A DNA stretch of 64,000 bases from Arcobacter sp. CECT 8983 (GCF_004118855.1 NZ_PDKF01000002.1:62001-126000); one strand, 5' to 3'. Numbered from the stretch's first letter, positions 35,799 to 45,395 are shown. Notes: generated by a model not told the origin, from the letters alone. Translations and numbers: made by a program.

Positions 35799-36701
35799 TT
35801 GACAAAGAATTTTAGTTTAGTTGGATTAGTATCTATTATTTTTGCTATGTTTATATGGGGAAGTTCCTTTATTGCATTAAAAGCAGCAATGGTAGATTTA
35901 GGTGAATATACAGTTATTTTTATAAGAATGGCTGCTGCTTCATTGTGTTTTATATTTTTTATAAAAAGATTTTTTACCTATGATTTTACGAAACGAGATA
36001 TTCAATTAATTTTATTACTTGGATTTTTTGAACCTTGTTTATATTTTATATTTGAAGCAAAAGCTTTATTATATACTTCTGCTTCACAAGCAGGAATGAT
36101 TACTTCAGTTATGCCTTTAATAACAGCTATAGCAGCTGGATATTTTTTAAAAGAGCTTATCTCAAGACAACTTCTATTTGGTTCAGTTATTGCCATGATT
36201 GGTGTAGTTTCGCTAAGTGTGCAAGCAGTAACAACATATTCTGCTCCAAATCCAATGCTTGGAAATTTTTTAGAGTTTTGTGCAATGATTTGTGCTACAG
36301 GTTATACGTTGGTGGCAAGATATTTAGGTGAAAAATTTTCTGCTCTTTTTATCACGGCTGTTCAAGCATTTATTGGCTTTATATTTTTTATACCATTTTT
36401 TATTTTTGAAATAAGTACAAAAGAGATGACTTTCTCTTTAGAAGCTGTCTCTTGGTCAATTTATTTAGGTATAGTGGTTACCTTATTAGGATATGGTCTA
36501 TTTAATTTTGCATTAACCAAAATAGAAGCATCAAGGGCTGCAATGTTTGTAAACCTAATTCCTATATTTACACTTATTTTAGCCTTTATAATTTTGGGAG
36601 AAAAATTATCAATTGCAGAATTAGTAGCAAGTGCCACAATTTTATTTGGAGTTATTATTTCTCAAATTACTGTTAAAAGATTTAAGAGAAGAAAAATTTG
36701 A
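35799..36701 (+). CDS. EamA-family (DMT superfamily) transporter
   Basis: A 300-residue, ten-helix protein with two EamA repeats; the first begins IFAMFIWGSSFIALKAAMVDLGEYTVIFIRMAAASLCF and the second covers about residues 150-290. The start is TTG at 35799; the ATG at 35780 is out of frame. A purine-rich AAAGAGAA lies about ten bases upstream. It overlaps the following YqaA-like gene by 4 bases. Probable metabolite or drug exporter. Confidence 0.85.
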   Translation: MTKNFSLVGLVSIIFAMFIWGSSFIALKAAMVDLGEYTVIFIRMAAASLCFIFFIKRFFTYDFTKRDIQLILLLGFFEPCLYFIFEAKALLYTSASQAGMITSVMPLITAIAAGYFLKELISRQLLFGSVIAMIGVVSLSVQAVTTYSAPNPMLGNFLEFCAMICATGYTLVARYLGEKFSALFITAVQAFIGFIFFIPFFIFEISTKEMTFSLEAVSWSIYLGIVVTLLGYGLFNFALTKIEASRAAMFVNLIPIFTLILAFIILGEKLSIAELVASATILFGVIISQITVKRFKRRKI

Positions 36702-37120
36702 TATATCTAACACTATTTTTATCAGCCTTTATTTCTGCAACTTTGTTTCCTTTAGGAAGTGAAGCATTGCTAGTTTATAACATAAATGAAGGTTATAATT
36801 TAGTGTATCTTTTAGCTTTTGCTACTGTAGGAAATGTACTTGGTTCTTTATTTAACTATTTTTTAGGACTAAAAGGGGAAGAGTATTTAGAGAAAAAAGC
36901 ATATTTAAAAAAAGAAAAAATAAAGAAGTATAAAGAGTTTTTTGATAAATATGCAGCTTACTCCTTACTTTTTTCTTGGGCTCCTATTATTGGAGATCCT
37001 TTGACTTTAATAGCTGGTGTTTTCAAGTATAATTTAAAAAAGTTTCTTTTTTTAGTTTTTATTGCAAAGTTTTTTAGATATCTATTTTTAGCAATTGCAA
37101 CTTTATATTTTGTTAATTAG
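36698..37120 (+). CDS. YqaA/DedA-like (VTT domain) membrane protein
   Basis: A 140-residue membrane protein with the SNARE-associated/VTT pattern: SATLFPLGSEALLVYNINEGYNLVYLLAFATVGNVLGSLFNYFLGLKG, then an amphipathic charged segment and FSWAPIIGDPLTLIAGVFKYNLKKFL. This short form matches YqaA-family proteins. It starts with TTG overlapping the stop of the EamA gene (TTGA), so it is translationally coupled. DedA/VTT proteins are linked to lipid flipping and membrane homeostasis; the role here is unknown. Confidence 0.8.
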   Translation: MIYLTLFLSAFISATLFPLGSEALLVYNINEGYNLVYLLAFATVGNVLGSLFNYFLGLKGEEYLEKKAYLKKEKIKKYKEFFDKYAAYSLLFSWAPIIGDPLTLIAGVFKYNLKKFLFLVFIAKFFRYLFLAIATLYFVN

Positions 37121-37706
37121 TTTTTTCAATAGTTAAAAAAAAGTTTTTTAAAAAGCTTTTAATCTCGTCTAAAGAGGTCTTTTCTTTTTGATTTATACGG
37201 AAAGTATGGAAAAAGCCTATAGATACATTTACTAAGCCTTTAGTTAGGTTCCTAGCTTCTTCTATAAATAGTTTGTCTTTAATACCCTCTTCTATAAGAA
37301 AGTTTATAGTTTCAAGGTGTTCTTTATATATTTTTTCTAAAAAGTTTTTAAAGGTTTTATCTTTTTCATAATGACTAAGTCCTGCAAATATATTTAATAT
37401 TATTCTATACTCTTCAAACTCTTTTTTGTAAATTGTAGTGAAGAAACATTCAATCTTAGTTTTTATACTCTTTTTTCGTTTTATTTCTTTTAGAGTTTTT
37501 TCTTTCCATTGCTCATAAAGACCTTCTGTTAGTTGTAAGATAATATCTTCTTTATTTTTGAAGTATTCATATAAAGTCCCTTTAGCAATATTTGATTGTT
37601 TTGCTAAAGAGGTTACAGTAAGGTCTTGATAGTTTGTTTTTAAAAAAGTATCAAGACACGATAGTGCCATGCACCATCGTTTTTGTTGTCTTTCTTTTTC
37701 TGTCAC
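37113..37706 (-). CDS. TetR-family transcriptional regulator
   Basis: A 197-residue regulator. The N-terminal helix-turn-helix reads LTVTSLAKQSNIAKGTLYEYFKNKEDIILQL, the TetR signature; the C-terminal domain is helical and diverse. It begins 3 bases after the RND pump stop, so it is the last gene of the efflux operon and probably senses pump substrates or controls the same operon, as CmeR does in Campylobacter. Its tail overlaps the convergent YqaA-like gene by 8 bases. Confidence 0.9.
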   Translation of the reverse strand: MTEKERQQKRWCMALSCLDTFLKTNYQDLTVTSLAKQSNIAKGTLYEYFKNKEDIILQLTEGLYEQWKEKTLKEIKRKKSIKTKIECFFTTIYKKEFEEYRIILNIFAGLSHYEKDKTFKNFLEKIYKEHLETINFLIEEGIKDKLFIEEARNLTKGLVNVSIGFFHTFRINQKEKTSLDEIKSFLKNFFLTIEKTN

Positions 37707-37709
37707 TTA

Positions 37710-40700
37710 CTATTCTCTATGTTTTTTAGATAATTTTGAAATAAGAATAAAGAATAGAGGAATAAATATAATAGCAATAAATGTAGCACTAAGCATTCCT
37801 CCAATAACTCCTGTACCAATTGAGTGTTTACTAGCTGCACCTGCTCCACTACTAATAGCAAGTGGTAAAACACCTACTGTAAATGCTAAAGAAGTCATAA
37901 TAATTGGTCTTAACCTTACTTTTGCAGCTTCTAAAGCAGCATCTACTAGTTTTAAACCTTCTTTTTGTTTTTGAATAGCAAACTCTACAATTAAGATGGC
38001 ATTTTTAGCTGCAAGACCTGCAAGAACTAGAAGTCCAATTTGGAAGTAGATATTGTTATCTAAAGCTCTTAAGTTTGTTGCTAAAATTGCTCCAAATACT
38101 GCAAATGGTACAGCTAGAACAACTGAAATAGGAAGTAACCATCTTTCATATAAAGCACATAAAATTAAGAATAAGAAAATAATACCAAATATAAACGCCA
38201 TAGCAGAACTTCCACCTACTTGTTTCTCTTGATAAGCAGAACCAGTCCAACTAATAGTATATCCTTCTGGAAGTACTTCTTTAGCTACTTCTTCAATTGC
38301 ATTTAATGCATCCCCTGAACTATATCCATCTGCTGGTTGCCCAGAAACTTTTGCTGCTTGGAAAAGGTTAAATCTTTCAACAATATCAGCTCCAACTACT
38401 TTTTTATAAGAGATAAATGAGTTTATAGGAAGTAGTTCTCCACTTTTTGATCTAACAAAGATTTCTTTAAAGTCATCAATATTATTTCTATATTCTGAAT
38501 CAGCTTGTAAATTTACTCTATAGGTTCTTCCATATAAAGAGAAGTCATTTACATAAAAACTTCCATATGTTGAAGTAATAGTGTTATAAATATCGTTAAG
38601 TTTTACACCTTTTGCTTTTGCTTTTGCTACATCTACATCAATTTTGTATTGAGGAATTGTTGCAGATAAAGATGTTCTAACTCCTGTTAATGCAGGTTTT
38701 GTTTTTGCTTTTTCAAGAATTTGATTAACTACCTTTCCTAAATCTTCAATAGAACCACCTGTTCTATCTTGAACATACATATCAAAACCACCAGTAATAC
38801 TCATACCCATAATTGGTGGAGGAACAACAGCGAATGAGAAACCTTCACTTGTACCCATAAGTTGTTTAGAAAACTTGTTTAAAAGTGCTTGTGCACCTTG
38901 TTCTTCATTTGGTCTTTTACTCCAATCTTTAAGTTTAATAATTGTTGCAACTGTATGTGTTCTTTGAGCAGATGTAGTAAAGTCATATCCTGCAAGAGTA
39001 ATGATATTTGCAACATTTTCATCTTTTGAAACAATAGCGTTTGTTTCTTCTGATAGTTCTATAGTTTTAGATAAAGAGTAACCAGGAGGATTAAATCCAA
39101 ATACGAAAATTGTACCTTGGTCTTCTTGTGGTATAAGTCCTGTTTTCATTGATTTAAACATATCATATGAAACAAAAATAAGTCCACCATAAAGTAAAAT
39201 AGAAATTAGTGAAAATCTAATAGTTTTTTTAACTAAAAATGAATAACCTTTTGTTGCATTTTCAAACATATTATTAAACCATCTAAAAAAGCCTTTTGGT
39301 TCTTTTGTTCTATTTTTTAGTATTTTTGTACATAGTGTTGGTGTTAATGTTAAGGCAACAAAACCAGAAATTATTACGGAAATAACAATTGTAATAGCAA
39401 ACTGCCTATACATTTCCCCTGATAATCCACCCATAAAGGCAACAGGAATAAAGATAGCACAAAGAACTAAGATAATAGCAATTAAGGCTCCTGTAACTTC
39501 TTTCATAGCAATAAAAGCAGCCTCTTTTGGAGTTTTACCTTCTTCCATGTGACGTTCTACATTTTCAATTACAATAATTGCATCATCAACAACAATACCA
39601 ATAGCAAGTACAAGTCCAAATAGTGTTAATAGGTTAATACTAAAACCTAAAATATACATACCTGCAAAAGCACCAACAATTGAGATAGGTACAGCAATAA
39701 ATGGAATAACTGTAGCTCTCCAGTTTTGTAAGAATAGATACATAATTAAAATAACTAAGATTAAAGCTTCAACAAAAGTTTTTACAACTTCTTTAATAGA
39801 TGCAGAAATAAAATCAGTACTATCATATGGAATACTATAAGTCATGTCTTCAGGAAAATCTTCTTGAGCTTTTACTAAAGCAGCTTTAATAGCATCTGCT
39901 GTTTCTAAGGCATTTGCCCCACTTTGTAAGAAAATACCAATAGGAATTGAAGCTGCATTATTTAGTCTTGTTTTAACATTATAATCAGCTGCTCCAAGTT
40001 CAACAGTTGCAACATCTTTTAGTTTTAAACTACTTCCATCTTCATTAGCTCTAATAATAATTTCACCAAACTGTCCAGGATTTTCAAATCTTTTTGGAGT
40101 TTGTATAGTATATGTATACATTTGTTTATTTTCAATTGGTTCAGCTGCAATTTTACCTGCTGCATATTGATTATTTTGTTCTTGTATGGCAGAAATCACA
40201 TCTGTTGTAGCAAGTGAATATTTAGATAATTTTGTAGGATCCATCCAGATTCTAATAGAATAATCTTTTGCACCAAAGATTGTTGCATCACCTACTCCGT
40301 TAATCCTTTTTAGTGATTCAACCATATTTAAAAGTGCATAGTTTGATAAATATACAGAGTCATAAGTATCATTTGGAGATTGAAGCATAATAAACATAAG
40401 AATACTTGGACTTCTTTCACCTACAACAACACCTTGTCTTTGAACTTGTTCTGGCATTTTTGCTAAAGCTGCTTGAACTCTATTATTTACATCAATCTTT
40501 GCAGAATCAGGATCTGTTCCAACTTCAAAGAATACATTAATTCTTAATCTACCACTATCTTCAGCAACAGAGTTCATATAAAGCATGTTTTTTGCACCAT
40601 TGATTTTTTCTTCTAATGGTGCGGCAACTGTTTTAGCAATAGTGTCCGCACTAGCTCCTGGATAAGAAGTGTTTACAATAATTTGAGGAGGTAAAACTCT

Positions 40701-40811
40701 TGGGTATTGTTCAATTGGTAAATTGAACATAGAAATTAATCCTGTAATAAAGATTATAATAGATAAAACCCCTGCAAATACTGGTTTTTTTATAAAAAAT
40801 GAAGAAATCAT
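37710..40811 (-). CDS. RND multidrug efflux pump, inner-membrane subunit (AcrB/CmeB type)
   Basis: A 1033-residue HAE1-family pump with twelve membrane helices and two large periplasmic loops. Family blocks include the N-terminus FFIKKPVFAGVLSIIIFITGLISMFNLPIEQYPRVLPPQI, the helix 4 proton-relay motif GIVVDDAIIVIENVERHMEEG with two Asp, and GLAAKNAILIVEFA in the second half. It exports drugs, bile-like compounds or dyes with proton antiport, with the adaptor and channel encoded just upstream on the same strand (2 bases and an overlap). Substrate range is unknown. Confidence 0.95.
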   Translation of the reverse strand: MISSFFIKKPVFAGVLSIIIFITGLISMFNLPIEQYPRVLPPQIIVNTSYPGASADTIAKTVAAPLEEKINGAKNMLYMNSVAEDSGRLRINVFFEVGTDPDSAKIDVNNRVQAALAKMPEQVQRQGVVVGERSPSILMFIMLQSPNDTYDSVYLSNYALLNMVESLKRINGVGDATIFGAKDYSIRIWMDPTKLSKYSLATTDVISAIQEQNNQYAAGKIAAEPIENKQMYTYTIQTPKRFENPGQFGEIIIRANEDGSSLKLKDVATVELGAADYNVKTRLNNAASIPIGIFLQSGANALETADAIKAALVKAQEDFPEDMTYSIPYDSTDFISASIKEVVKTFVEALILVILIMYLFLQNWRATVIPFIAVPISIVGAFAGMYILGFSINLLTLFGLVLAIGIVVDDAIIVIENVERHMEEGKTPKEAAFIAMKEVTGALIAIILVLCAIFIPVAFMGGLSGEMYRQFAITIVISVIISGFVALTLTPTLCTKILKNRTKEPKGFFRWFNNMFENATKGYSFLVKKTIRFSLISILLYGGLIFVSYDMFKSMKTGLIPQEDQGTIFVFGFNPPGYSLSKTIELSEETNAIVSKDENVANIITLAGYDFTTSAQRTHTVATIIKLKDWSKRPNEEQGAQALLNKFSKQLMGTSEGFSFAVVPPPIMGMSITGGFDMYVQDRTGGSIEDLGKVVNQILEKAKTKPALTGVRTSLSATIPQYKIDVDVAKAKAKGVKLNDIYNTITSTYGSFYVNDFSLYGRTYRVNLQADSEYRNNIDDFKEIFVRSKSGELLPINSFISYKKVVGADIVERFNLFQAAKVSGQPADGYSSGDALNAIEEVAKEVLPEGYTISWTGSAYQEKQVGGSSAMAFIFGIIFLFLILCALYERWLLPISVVLAVPFAVFGAILATNLRALDNNIYFQIGLLVLAGLAAKNAILIVEFAIQKQKEGLKLVDAALEAAKVRLRPIIMTSLAFTVGVLPLAISSGAGAASKHSIGTGVIGGMLSATFIAIIFIPLFFILISKLSKKHRE

Positions 40812-40813
40812 AA

Positions 40814-41899
40814 TTACTTCTCTTTATTTATAATTTGGACTTTTGTATCAGGTCTTAATTTTGCAAGATTACTAATTACAACTTTTTCATTTACTTTTAG
40901 ACCCTCTTTTATAACCTTTCCTTTTTCTAGTAAGCTTCCAGTTTTAACAGGTCTTACCTTTGCAATATTGTTTTCATCAACTACATAAACCATACTTGTT
41001 TTTGCAGTTTTTAATACAGCATTTTCAGGAACAATAAAAACTTCACCTAAAGAAAGTCCTTGAATTTCTACTTTTGTAAAGTTCCCTACAATAAGTTCAT
41101 TATTTGGGTTTTTAAATTTTGCTCTTAAAAGTAGAGTATCCGTATTTGAATCTATAGTAGGAGCAATGAAATCTATTTCACCATTTTCATAAACTTTTCC
41201 ATTAGCAAGAAGATTAACTTTGACTTCTTTATTCTTTATTTGAGTTAAGAAGCTATCAATATCATCTTTTGGTAAAGAAAACTCAGCATGAATAGGGTTT
41301 GTATTTGTAATAGTTATTAAGTGTGAATTAGAAGCACTTGAACCTACAATATCACCAACACTATGTTTTTTTAATCCAACTATACCATCAATTGGAGCCT
41401 TAACATCAGTATAGTTAAAATTAATTTGAGCTTCTTTTAATGCAGCTTTAGAGCTTTCATATTGGAAAGTATAGTCATCAAAAGTTTGATTACTAATAGA
41501 TTTTGATTTAAATAAAGCCTTTGCTCTTTCATAATCTTTTTTTGCTTTTGTAAAGTTTGCTTTTTTCATATTTAGATTTGCTAAATAGATATCAGGCTCA
41601 ATTTTATAAAGCATTGTTCCTTTTTTTACAAAATCACCTTCATCAAAATATTTTTTCTCTAATGCACCTGAAACCCTTGCCATTACATCAACTTGGTCAT
41701 AGGCTTTTAAAATAGTTGGGTAAGTTTTTTTAGTAGTATTATTCTCTTTATTTACGTTAAAAACTTTTACAGGTAAGCTTGGTTTGCTAGATGAAGTTTG
41801 TTGTTTCTTTTCTTCTGCTTTTTCTTGAAAGCATCCTGTAAAACCTACAACAGCTATTGTTGTAAGCAATAATATTTTTTTACTTGTTGTTCTTATCAT
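40814..41899 (-). CDS. RND efflux periplasmic adaptor (membrane fusion protein)
   Basis: A 361-residue adaptor with a lipoprotein-like N-terminus (IAVVGFTGCFQEK, lipobox cysteine near residue 23). The lipoyl halves surround a coiled-coil hairpin (MKKANFTKAKKDYERAKALFKSKSISNQTFDDYTFQYESSKAALKEAQINFNYTDVKAPIDGIVG), followed by the beta-barrel and membrane-proximal domains. It bridges pump and outer-membrane channel. It overlaps the channel gene by 4 bases and precedes the pump gene by 2 bases. Confidence 0.93.
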   Translation of the reverse strand: MIRTTSKKILLLTTIAVVGFTGCFQEKAEEKKQQTSSSKPSLPVKVFNVNKENNTTKKTYPTILKAYDQVDVMARVSGALEKKYFDEGDFVKKGTMLYKIEPDIYLANLNMKKANFTKAKKDYERAKALFKSKSISNQTFDDYTFQYESSKAALKEAQINFNYTDVKAPIDGIVGLKKHSVGDIVGSSASNSHLITITNTNPIHAEFSLPKDDIDSFLTQIKNKEVKVNLLANGKVYENGEIDFIAPTIDSNTDTLLLRAKFKNPNNELIVGNFTKVEIQGLSLGEVFIVPENAVLKTAKTSMVYVVDENNIAKVRPVKTGSLLEKGKVIKEGLKVNEKVVISNLAKLRPDTKVQIINKEK

Positions 41900-43119
41900 C
41901 TAATATAATCCTTTAAATTTTTTCCACTGTGGTAGATAATATTTGCTTTTTTAATTTCTAAATCATATTTTGCATATTCTAATAAACTCATTGCATCATA
42001 CTTTTCACTTAACGATTCAAGGAATGCGACATTTTCTATTAATCCATTTTCATATTTTGATTTAATTACTTCATAAGCACTAGTAGCAGCTTTTAAACTT
42101 GCATTTGCAGATTTAACTTTTAGTTTTGCAATATTATATGCTCTTTGTGCTAGTTGTAAATCTGTATCTGCTTTATTTTTTTCATATTCATATCTTGATT
42201 TTAGACTTAGATATTTTTTATATTGTGATTCATATTTATTTTTTGTTTCTCCAAAAGAGAAAAGATTCCATTTCATATTTACAGAAAATATATTTTGGTC
42301 TTCAATCGAACTATAAGCAGAATTATCATAATTGTAGTCATACTCTGTATATGTATTATCTAAAGTAATAGTAGGTAAGTAACCACTTTTTTGAACTTTT
42401 GCATTATCAAGTTGAGCTTTTACATCATATTCTAAAGCTTTTATATCTGCTCTTTCTGATTCACCTGTTACTTGATAGTCTTGTATATTTGAACCTTCAG
42501 TAATAGATACTTTTTTTCCAGTTATATACTCTAGGTTAAATAAAATAGTTTGTAAATCAAGTTCTATAGAGTGAAGGTTTACATTTTCACTTTCTACCCT
42601 TGAAATTATTTTTTCTACTTCATCTTTAGTTGTACTTCCCACATCTAGAAATCTAGTTAATCTTTTCTCTTGAGCTTTTAGTTGATCTATTTGTTTTAAT
42701 TTTGCTTCTTTTTGTGCTAATAATGCAAGATAGTTAAAATAGTAAGATGCAACATCTAAAGCAATTTGATTTTTTGATGAATTTAAAGTCTCTTGAGAAC
42801 TTTTGATACTCTTTTTATATTTGTTAAAAGTATTTGATCGTTTGTTTCCATCGTATAAAATAAAGTTTACACTTGCTGCTGTTCTTATTCCATTGTCTGG
42901 AACACTTGTTGTCTCTTCATTGGTTTTTGAATAAGAAGCACTTACATCTAACTTTGGATAGTAAGAACTCTTTACACTTTCATACTCTTTTTTTATTGAG
43001 TCAGTATCGTACTTATAAGAATCGATAAGTTGATTTTTCAATGATAAATCAACTAACTCCTCTAGGTTTTGGCCTAATAAAATAAGAGGTAAAAACATTG
43101 CTAATATAGATTTTTTCAA
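41896..43119 (-). CDS. TolC-family outer-membrane efflux protein
   Basis: A 407-residue protein with a signal peptide (MKKSILAMFLPLILLGQ) and the duplicated outer-membrane-efflux repeat: DVSASYSKTNEET ... VNFILYDGNKRSNTFNKYKKSIKSSQETL and LDNTYTEYDYNYD ... VNMKWNLFSFGETKNKYESQYKKYLSLKSRYEYEK. TolC-like trimers form the outer-membrane duct. It is the first gene of the efflux operon. A promoter region with an 18-bp palindrome separates it from the MarR gene. Confidence 0.92.
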   Translation of the reverse strand: MKKSILAMFLPLILLGQNLEELVDLSLKNQLIDSYKYDTDSIKKEYESVKSSYYPKLDVSASYSKTNEETTSVPDNGIRTAASVNFILYDGNKRSNTFNKYKKSIKSSQETLNSSKNQIALDVASYYFNYLALLAQKEAKLKQIDQLKAQEKRLTRFLDVGSTTKDEVEKIISRVESENVNLHSIELDLQTILFNLEYITGKKVSITEGSNIQDYQVTGESERADIKALEYDVKAQLDNAKVQKSGYLPTITLDNTYTEYDYNYDNSAYSSIEDQNIFSVNMKWNLFSFGETKNKYESQYKKYLSLKSRYEYEKNKADTDLQLAQRAYNIAKLKVKSANASLKAATSAYEVIKSKYENGLIENVAFLESLSEKYDAMSLLEYAKYDLEIKKANIIYHSGKNLKDYIR

Positions 43120-43168
43120 ATAGCCTCCTTTTATATTTATATAAAAGTAACATAAGCTAACTTAAATA

Positions 43169-43186
43169 TATCTTTCTAGAAAGATA
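43169..43186. promoter_or_regulatory. 18-bp perfect palindrome, probable MarR operator
   Basis: TATCTTTCTAGAAAGATA is a perfect palindrome in the middle of the 102-base region between the divergent efflux operon and marR-like gene. Its size fits MarR-family operators, and its position lets one protein control both promoters. The binding protein is inferred from proximity. Confidence 0.7.
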
Positions 43187-43209
43187 AATAGTTTTAATTA
43201 ATTTTGTGT

Positions 43210-43215
43210 TAAAAT
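43210..43215 (+). promoter_or_regulatory. Extended -10 six bases before the marR-like ATG
   Basis: TGTTAAAAT forms an extended -10 (TGn plus TAAAAT at 43210-43215) with only six bases before the ATG at 43222 and no Shine-Dalgarno sequence. This suggests a leaderless or nearly leaderless transcript. Confidence 0.5.
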
Positions 43216-43221
43216 TTAAAT

Positions 43222-43698
43222 ATGGAAAAAAGATACATAGAAAAATTTTTTGATAATATGAAGCAAAAAGAGGAATATGATATATTTAATATCTCATTGC
43301 CTATTACCTTAATTTATAAACATAATTACAATAAAAATGAACAACTTTTTAAACAAAAGTATAATTTGATTCATTCCGATGTAGATGTTTTAGCAGCTTT
43401 ATATTTCAACGGCAAACAGTTGTCCCCTACAGAACTTTATTCTGCAATAATATTTTCTTCAGGTGGAATGACGAAAGTTCTAAAAAAATTAAAAGCTTTA
43501 GGATATATTTCTAGGCAAGAAAATCCAAATGATAAAAGAAGTCAATTAGTTAAGCTAGAGAAAAAAGGTGAAGAAGTCTTACTTGAGTGTTTAGATGATC
43601 TTATTGAGCAAAAAAACGAGACATATAAATCACTAACAAAAGAAGAGATGAACAGTTTAAAGAAAATCTTGAAGAAGATTTCAATAAACTTATCTTAA
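43222..43698 (+). CDS. MarR-family transcriptional regulator
   Basis: A 158-residue winged-helix regulator. The DNA-binding part reads LSPTELYSAIIFSSGGMTKVLKKLKALGYISRQENPNDKRSQLVKLEKKGEEVL, the MarR recognition helix and wing with DxR. Flanking helices form the dimer domain. Divergent from the efflux operon across an 18-bp palindrome, so it probably represses the pump and itself. Its stop overlaps the end of ureG by 9 bases. Confidence 0.9.
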   Translation: MEKRYIEKFFDNMKQKEEYDIFNISLPITLIYKHNYNKNEQLFKQKYNLIHSDVDVLAALYFNGKQLSPTELYSAIIFSSGGMTKVLKKLKALGYISRQENPNDKRSQLVKLEKKGEEVLLECLDDLIEQKNETYKSLTKEEMNSLKKILKKISINLS

Positions 43699-44277
43699 TG
43701 CTTCAATCCAATTAATAAGCCTTTCTATACTTTTAGGTTCTTTTTTAGAGATAAAAACAGATGGTTTATTTTTTCTGTTTTTTTCCACATCATTTTTAAA
43801 CTCAGCTAGATCTACATTAACATATTCACAAAGATCAATTTTATTTGTAACAAGTAGATCACAAAACAGTAAACCAGCACCTTTTTTTCTTGGAATATCT
43901 GCTCCTTGGGCAACATCAATTACATAAAGATAATAATCAATTAATTCATATGAAAAAGTTGCGCTTAGATTATCTCCCCCACTTTCAATAAATATAAATT
44001 CTGGATTATATTTCTCTTCTAACTCTTCAATTGCTTTTTGATTCATAGAAATATCATCTCTAATTGCTGTATGTGGACATCCACCAGTTTCTACACCAAT
44101 TATTTGATTGTCATCTAAATCAAGTTTACTTTTTAAATAGTTTGCATCTTCTGTTGTATAAATATCATTAGTAACAATTCCTAATGAGTATTTATCTTTT
44201 AAAAGATTTGTTAAAGTCTCAATAATAGAAGTTTTTCCACTTCCTACTGGTCCTGCAATACCAATTTTAATTGCCAT
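43690..44277 (-). CDS. ureG: Urease accessory GTPase UreG
   Basis: A 195-residue SIMIBI GTPase that delivers nickel to apo-urease. P-loop GPVGSGKTSIIETL (residues 8-21), VTNDIYTTEDA, the nickel-binding Cys-Pro-His in GVETGGCPHTAIRDD, and GTPase motifs FIESGGDN and VTNKIDL are all present. Last gene of the urease operon, 11 bases after ureF. It ends convergent with the marR-like gene; no ureD/ureH follows, unlike the order in Helicobacter pylori. Confidence 0.97.
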   Translation of the reverse strand: MAIKIGIAGPVGSGKTSIIETLTNLLKDKYSLGIVTNDIYTTEDANYLKSKLDLDDNQIIGVETGGCPHTAIRDDISMNQKAIEELEEKYNPEFIFIESGGDNLSATFSYELIDYYLYVIDVAQGADIPRKKGAGLLFCDLLVTNKIDLCEYVNVDLAEFKNDVEKNRKNKPSVFISKKEPKSIERLINWIEALR

Positions 44278-44288
44278 TTGTTTTCCTT

Positions 44289-44978
44289 TTATGTAACGAA
44301 CATTTTTGGTTCTAAATTTAAGTGAGAGAAAATAACCTCTTCAAATAAAGGGTTAAAGTTACTCATATTTTTAGAACTATTTTTTATTTTTTCTTCTATT
44401 CTTTCATCAAAACTAAAAAGTAATTGTTGTATTTCACTAGGTTTTATTCTTGAAATTTTTAAACTTGTACTTGCAATATTTATTAAATTCTTTTTACACC
44501 ATAAAAGAAGAAAAGTATCTGCATCAAGACCTAACTCATAGGCATAAGAGCTTAAAATAAATAGTTCATTTCCGTAAGCTTCTTTATTTTTTACTTTTTC
44601 AAAATAGTTTTTTACAATTTTGTTTTTTATATCAAAATCTATATGCTTTAGGTAGTTTTCACCCAAATCTTTTGAAGCTTTTGCCCATTGGTAGCTTAGC
44701 ATTGAAGCAAATTTTTTATCCTCTTTTAGAATATGATTTAGTTTTTCTTTCTTTAATAGAGCAAATACTTTTTTTACTACAGTAAACTCCATCTTTTGGT
44801 ATTGGTCTTCAATTATATTTTCAAGGAAGTTTTTTAGGCTTTCTTTGTCATTTACAAAACCTAAAACAATATGTGGTTCTAGCCCAAATGAATGAACAAA
44901 AGCCCCAGATGGAAAAGCTCCATCAAGGAGTTGTAAAAATCTACTTAGTGCTTTAGTGGGTGTGATGTGCATTTCCAT
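44289..44978 (-). CDS. ureF: Urease accessory protein UreF
   Basis: A 229-residue all-helical UreF. Family landmarks are RFLQLLDGAFPSGAFVHSFGLEP near the N-terminus and SYAYELGLDADTFLLLWCKKNLINIASTSLKISRI in the middle. UreF joins UreG and UreD in the urease activation complex. Its start lies inside the end of ureE (26-base overlap): ATG at 44978, with a second ATG two codons later that could also be used. Confidence 0.93.
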   Translation of the reverse strand: MEMHITPTKALSRFLQLLDGAFPSGAFVHSFGLEPHIVLGFVNDKESLKNFLENIIEDQYQKMEFTVVKKVFALLKKEKLNHILKEDKKFASMLSYQWAKASKDLGENYLKHIDFDIKNKIVKNYFEKVKNKEAYGNELFILSSYAYELGLDADTFLLLWCKKNLINIASTSLKISRIKPSEIQQLLFSFDERIEEKIKNSSKNMSNFNPLFEEVIFSHLNLEPKMFVT

Positions 44979-45387
44979 TTGGTTTAAATAAAACTTTACC
45001 TTTTTTTACTGTTACACTACTATTTTCTTTGCAAGAATTAATTATATCAGTAGTTGAAATATCTTCTAAAATAGTAATTTTATAATCTTCTATACAAATA
45101 GGTTGGTGTCTATTGCCTATTTCATATGCAATTCTAGCAAAGGTAATATGGTCATTAAATGTTAAAGTGTAAATATTATCCTCTGATTTAGAAACTTTGA
45201 TTTTATATCCATCTTCACAAACTAAAATATCATCTTCATGAAGGTGAGTGTATTTTGCTTTTACTATAAACTCTTTACCCTCTTGAGTAATAGCACTTAA
45301 ATTAGGTTTTTGCATATCAAACCAATCTAAAAGTACACTATCATCTGCTTGGATATCTTTTTTTATTTCAATTGCTTTTTTTATCAT
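44953..45387 (-). CDS. ureE: Urease accessory metallochaperone UreE
   Basis: A 144-residue nickel chaperone with the N-terminal peptide-binding domain and C-terminal metal-binding domain (ARIAYEIGNRHQPICIEDYKITILED with the conserved dimer-interface histidine in NRHQP). The tail ends GNAHHTH, a short histidine cluster for nickel. It lies 8 bases after ureC and overlaps ureF by 26 bases. Confidence 0.93.
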   Translation of the reverse strand: MIKKAIEIKKDIQADDSVLLDWFDMQKPNLSAITQEGKEFIVKAKYTHLHEDDILVCEDGYKIKVSKSEDNIYTLTFNDHITFARIAYEIGNRHQPICIEDYKITILEDISTTDIINSCKENSSVTVKKGKVLFKPNGNAHHTH

Positions 45388-45395
45388 TTGTAGTC

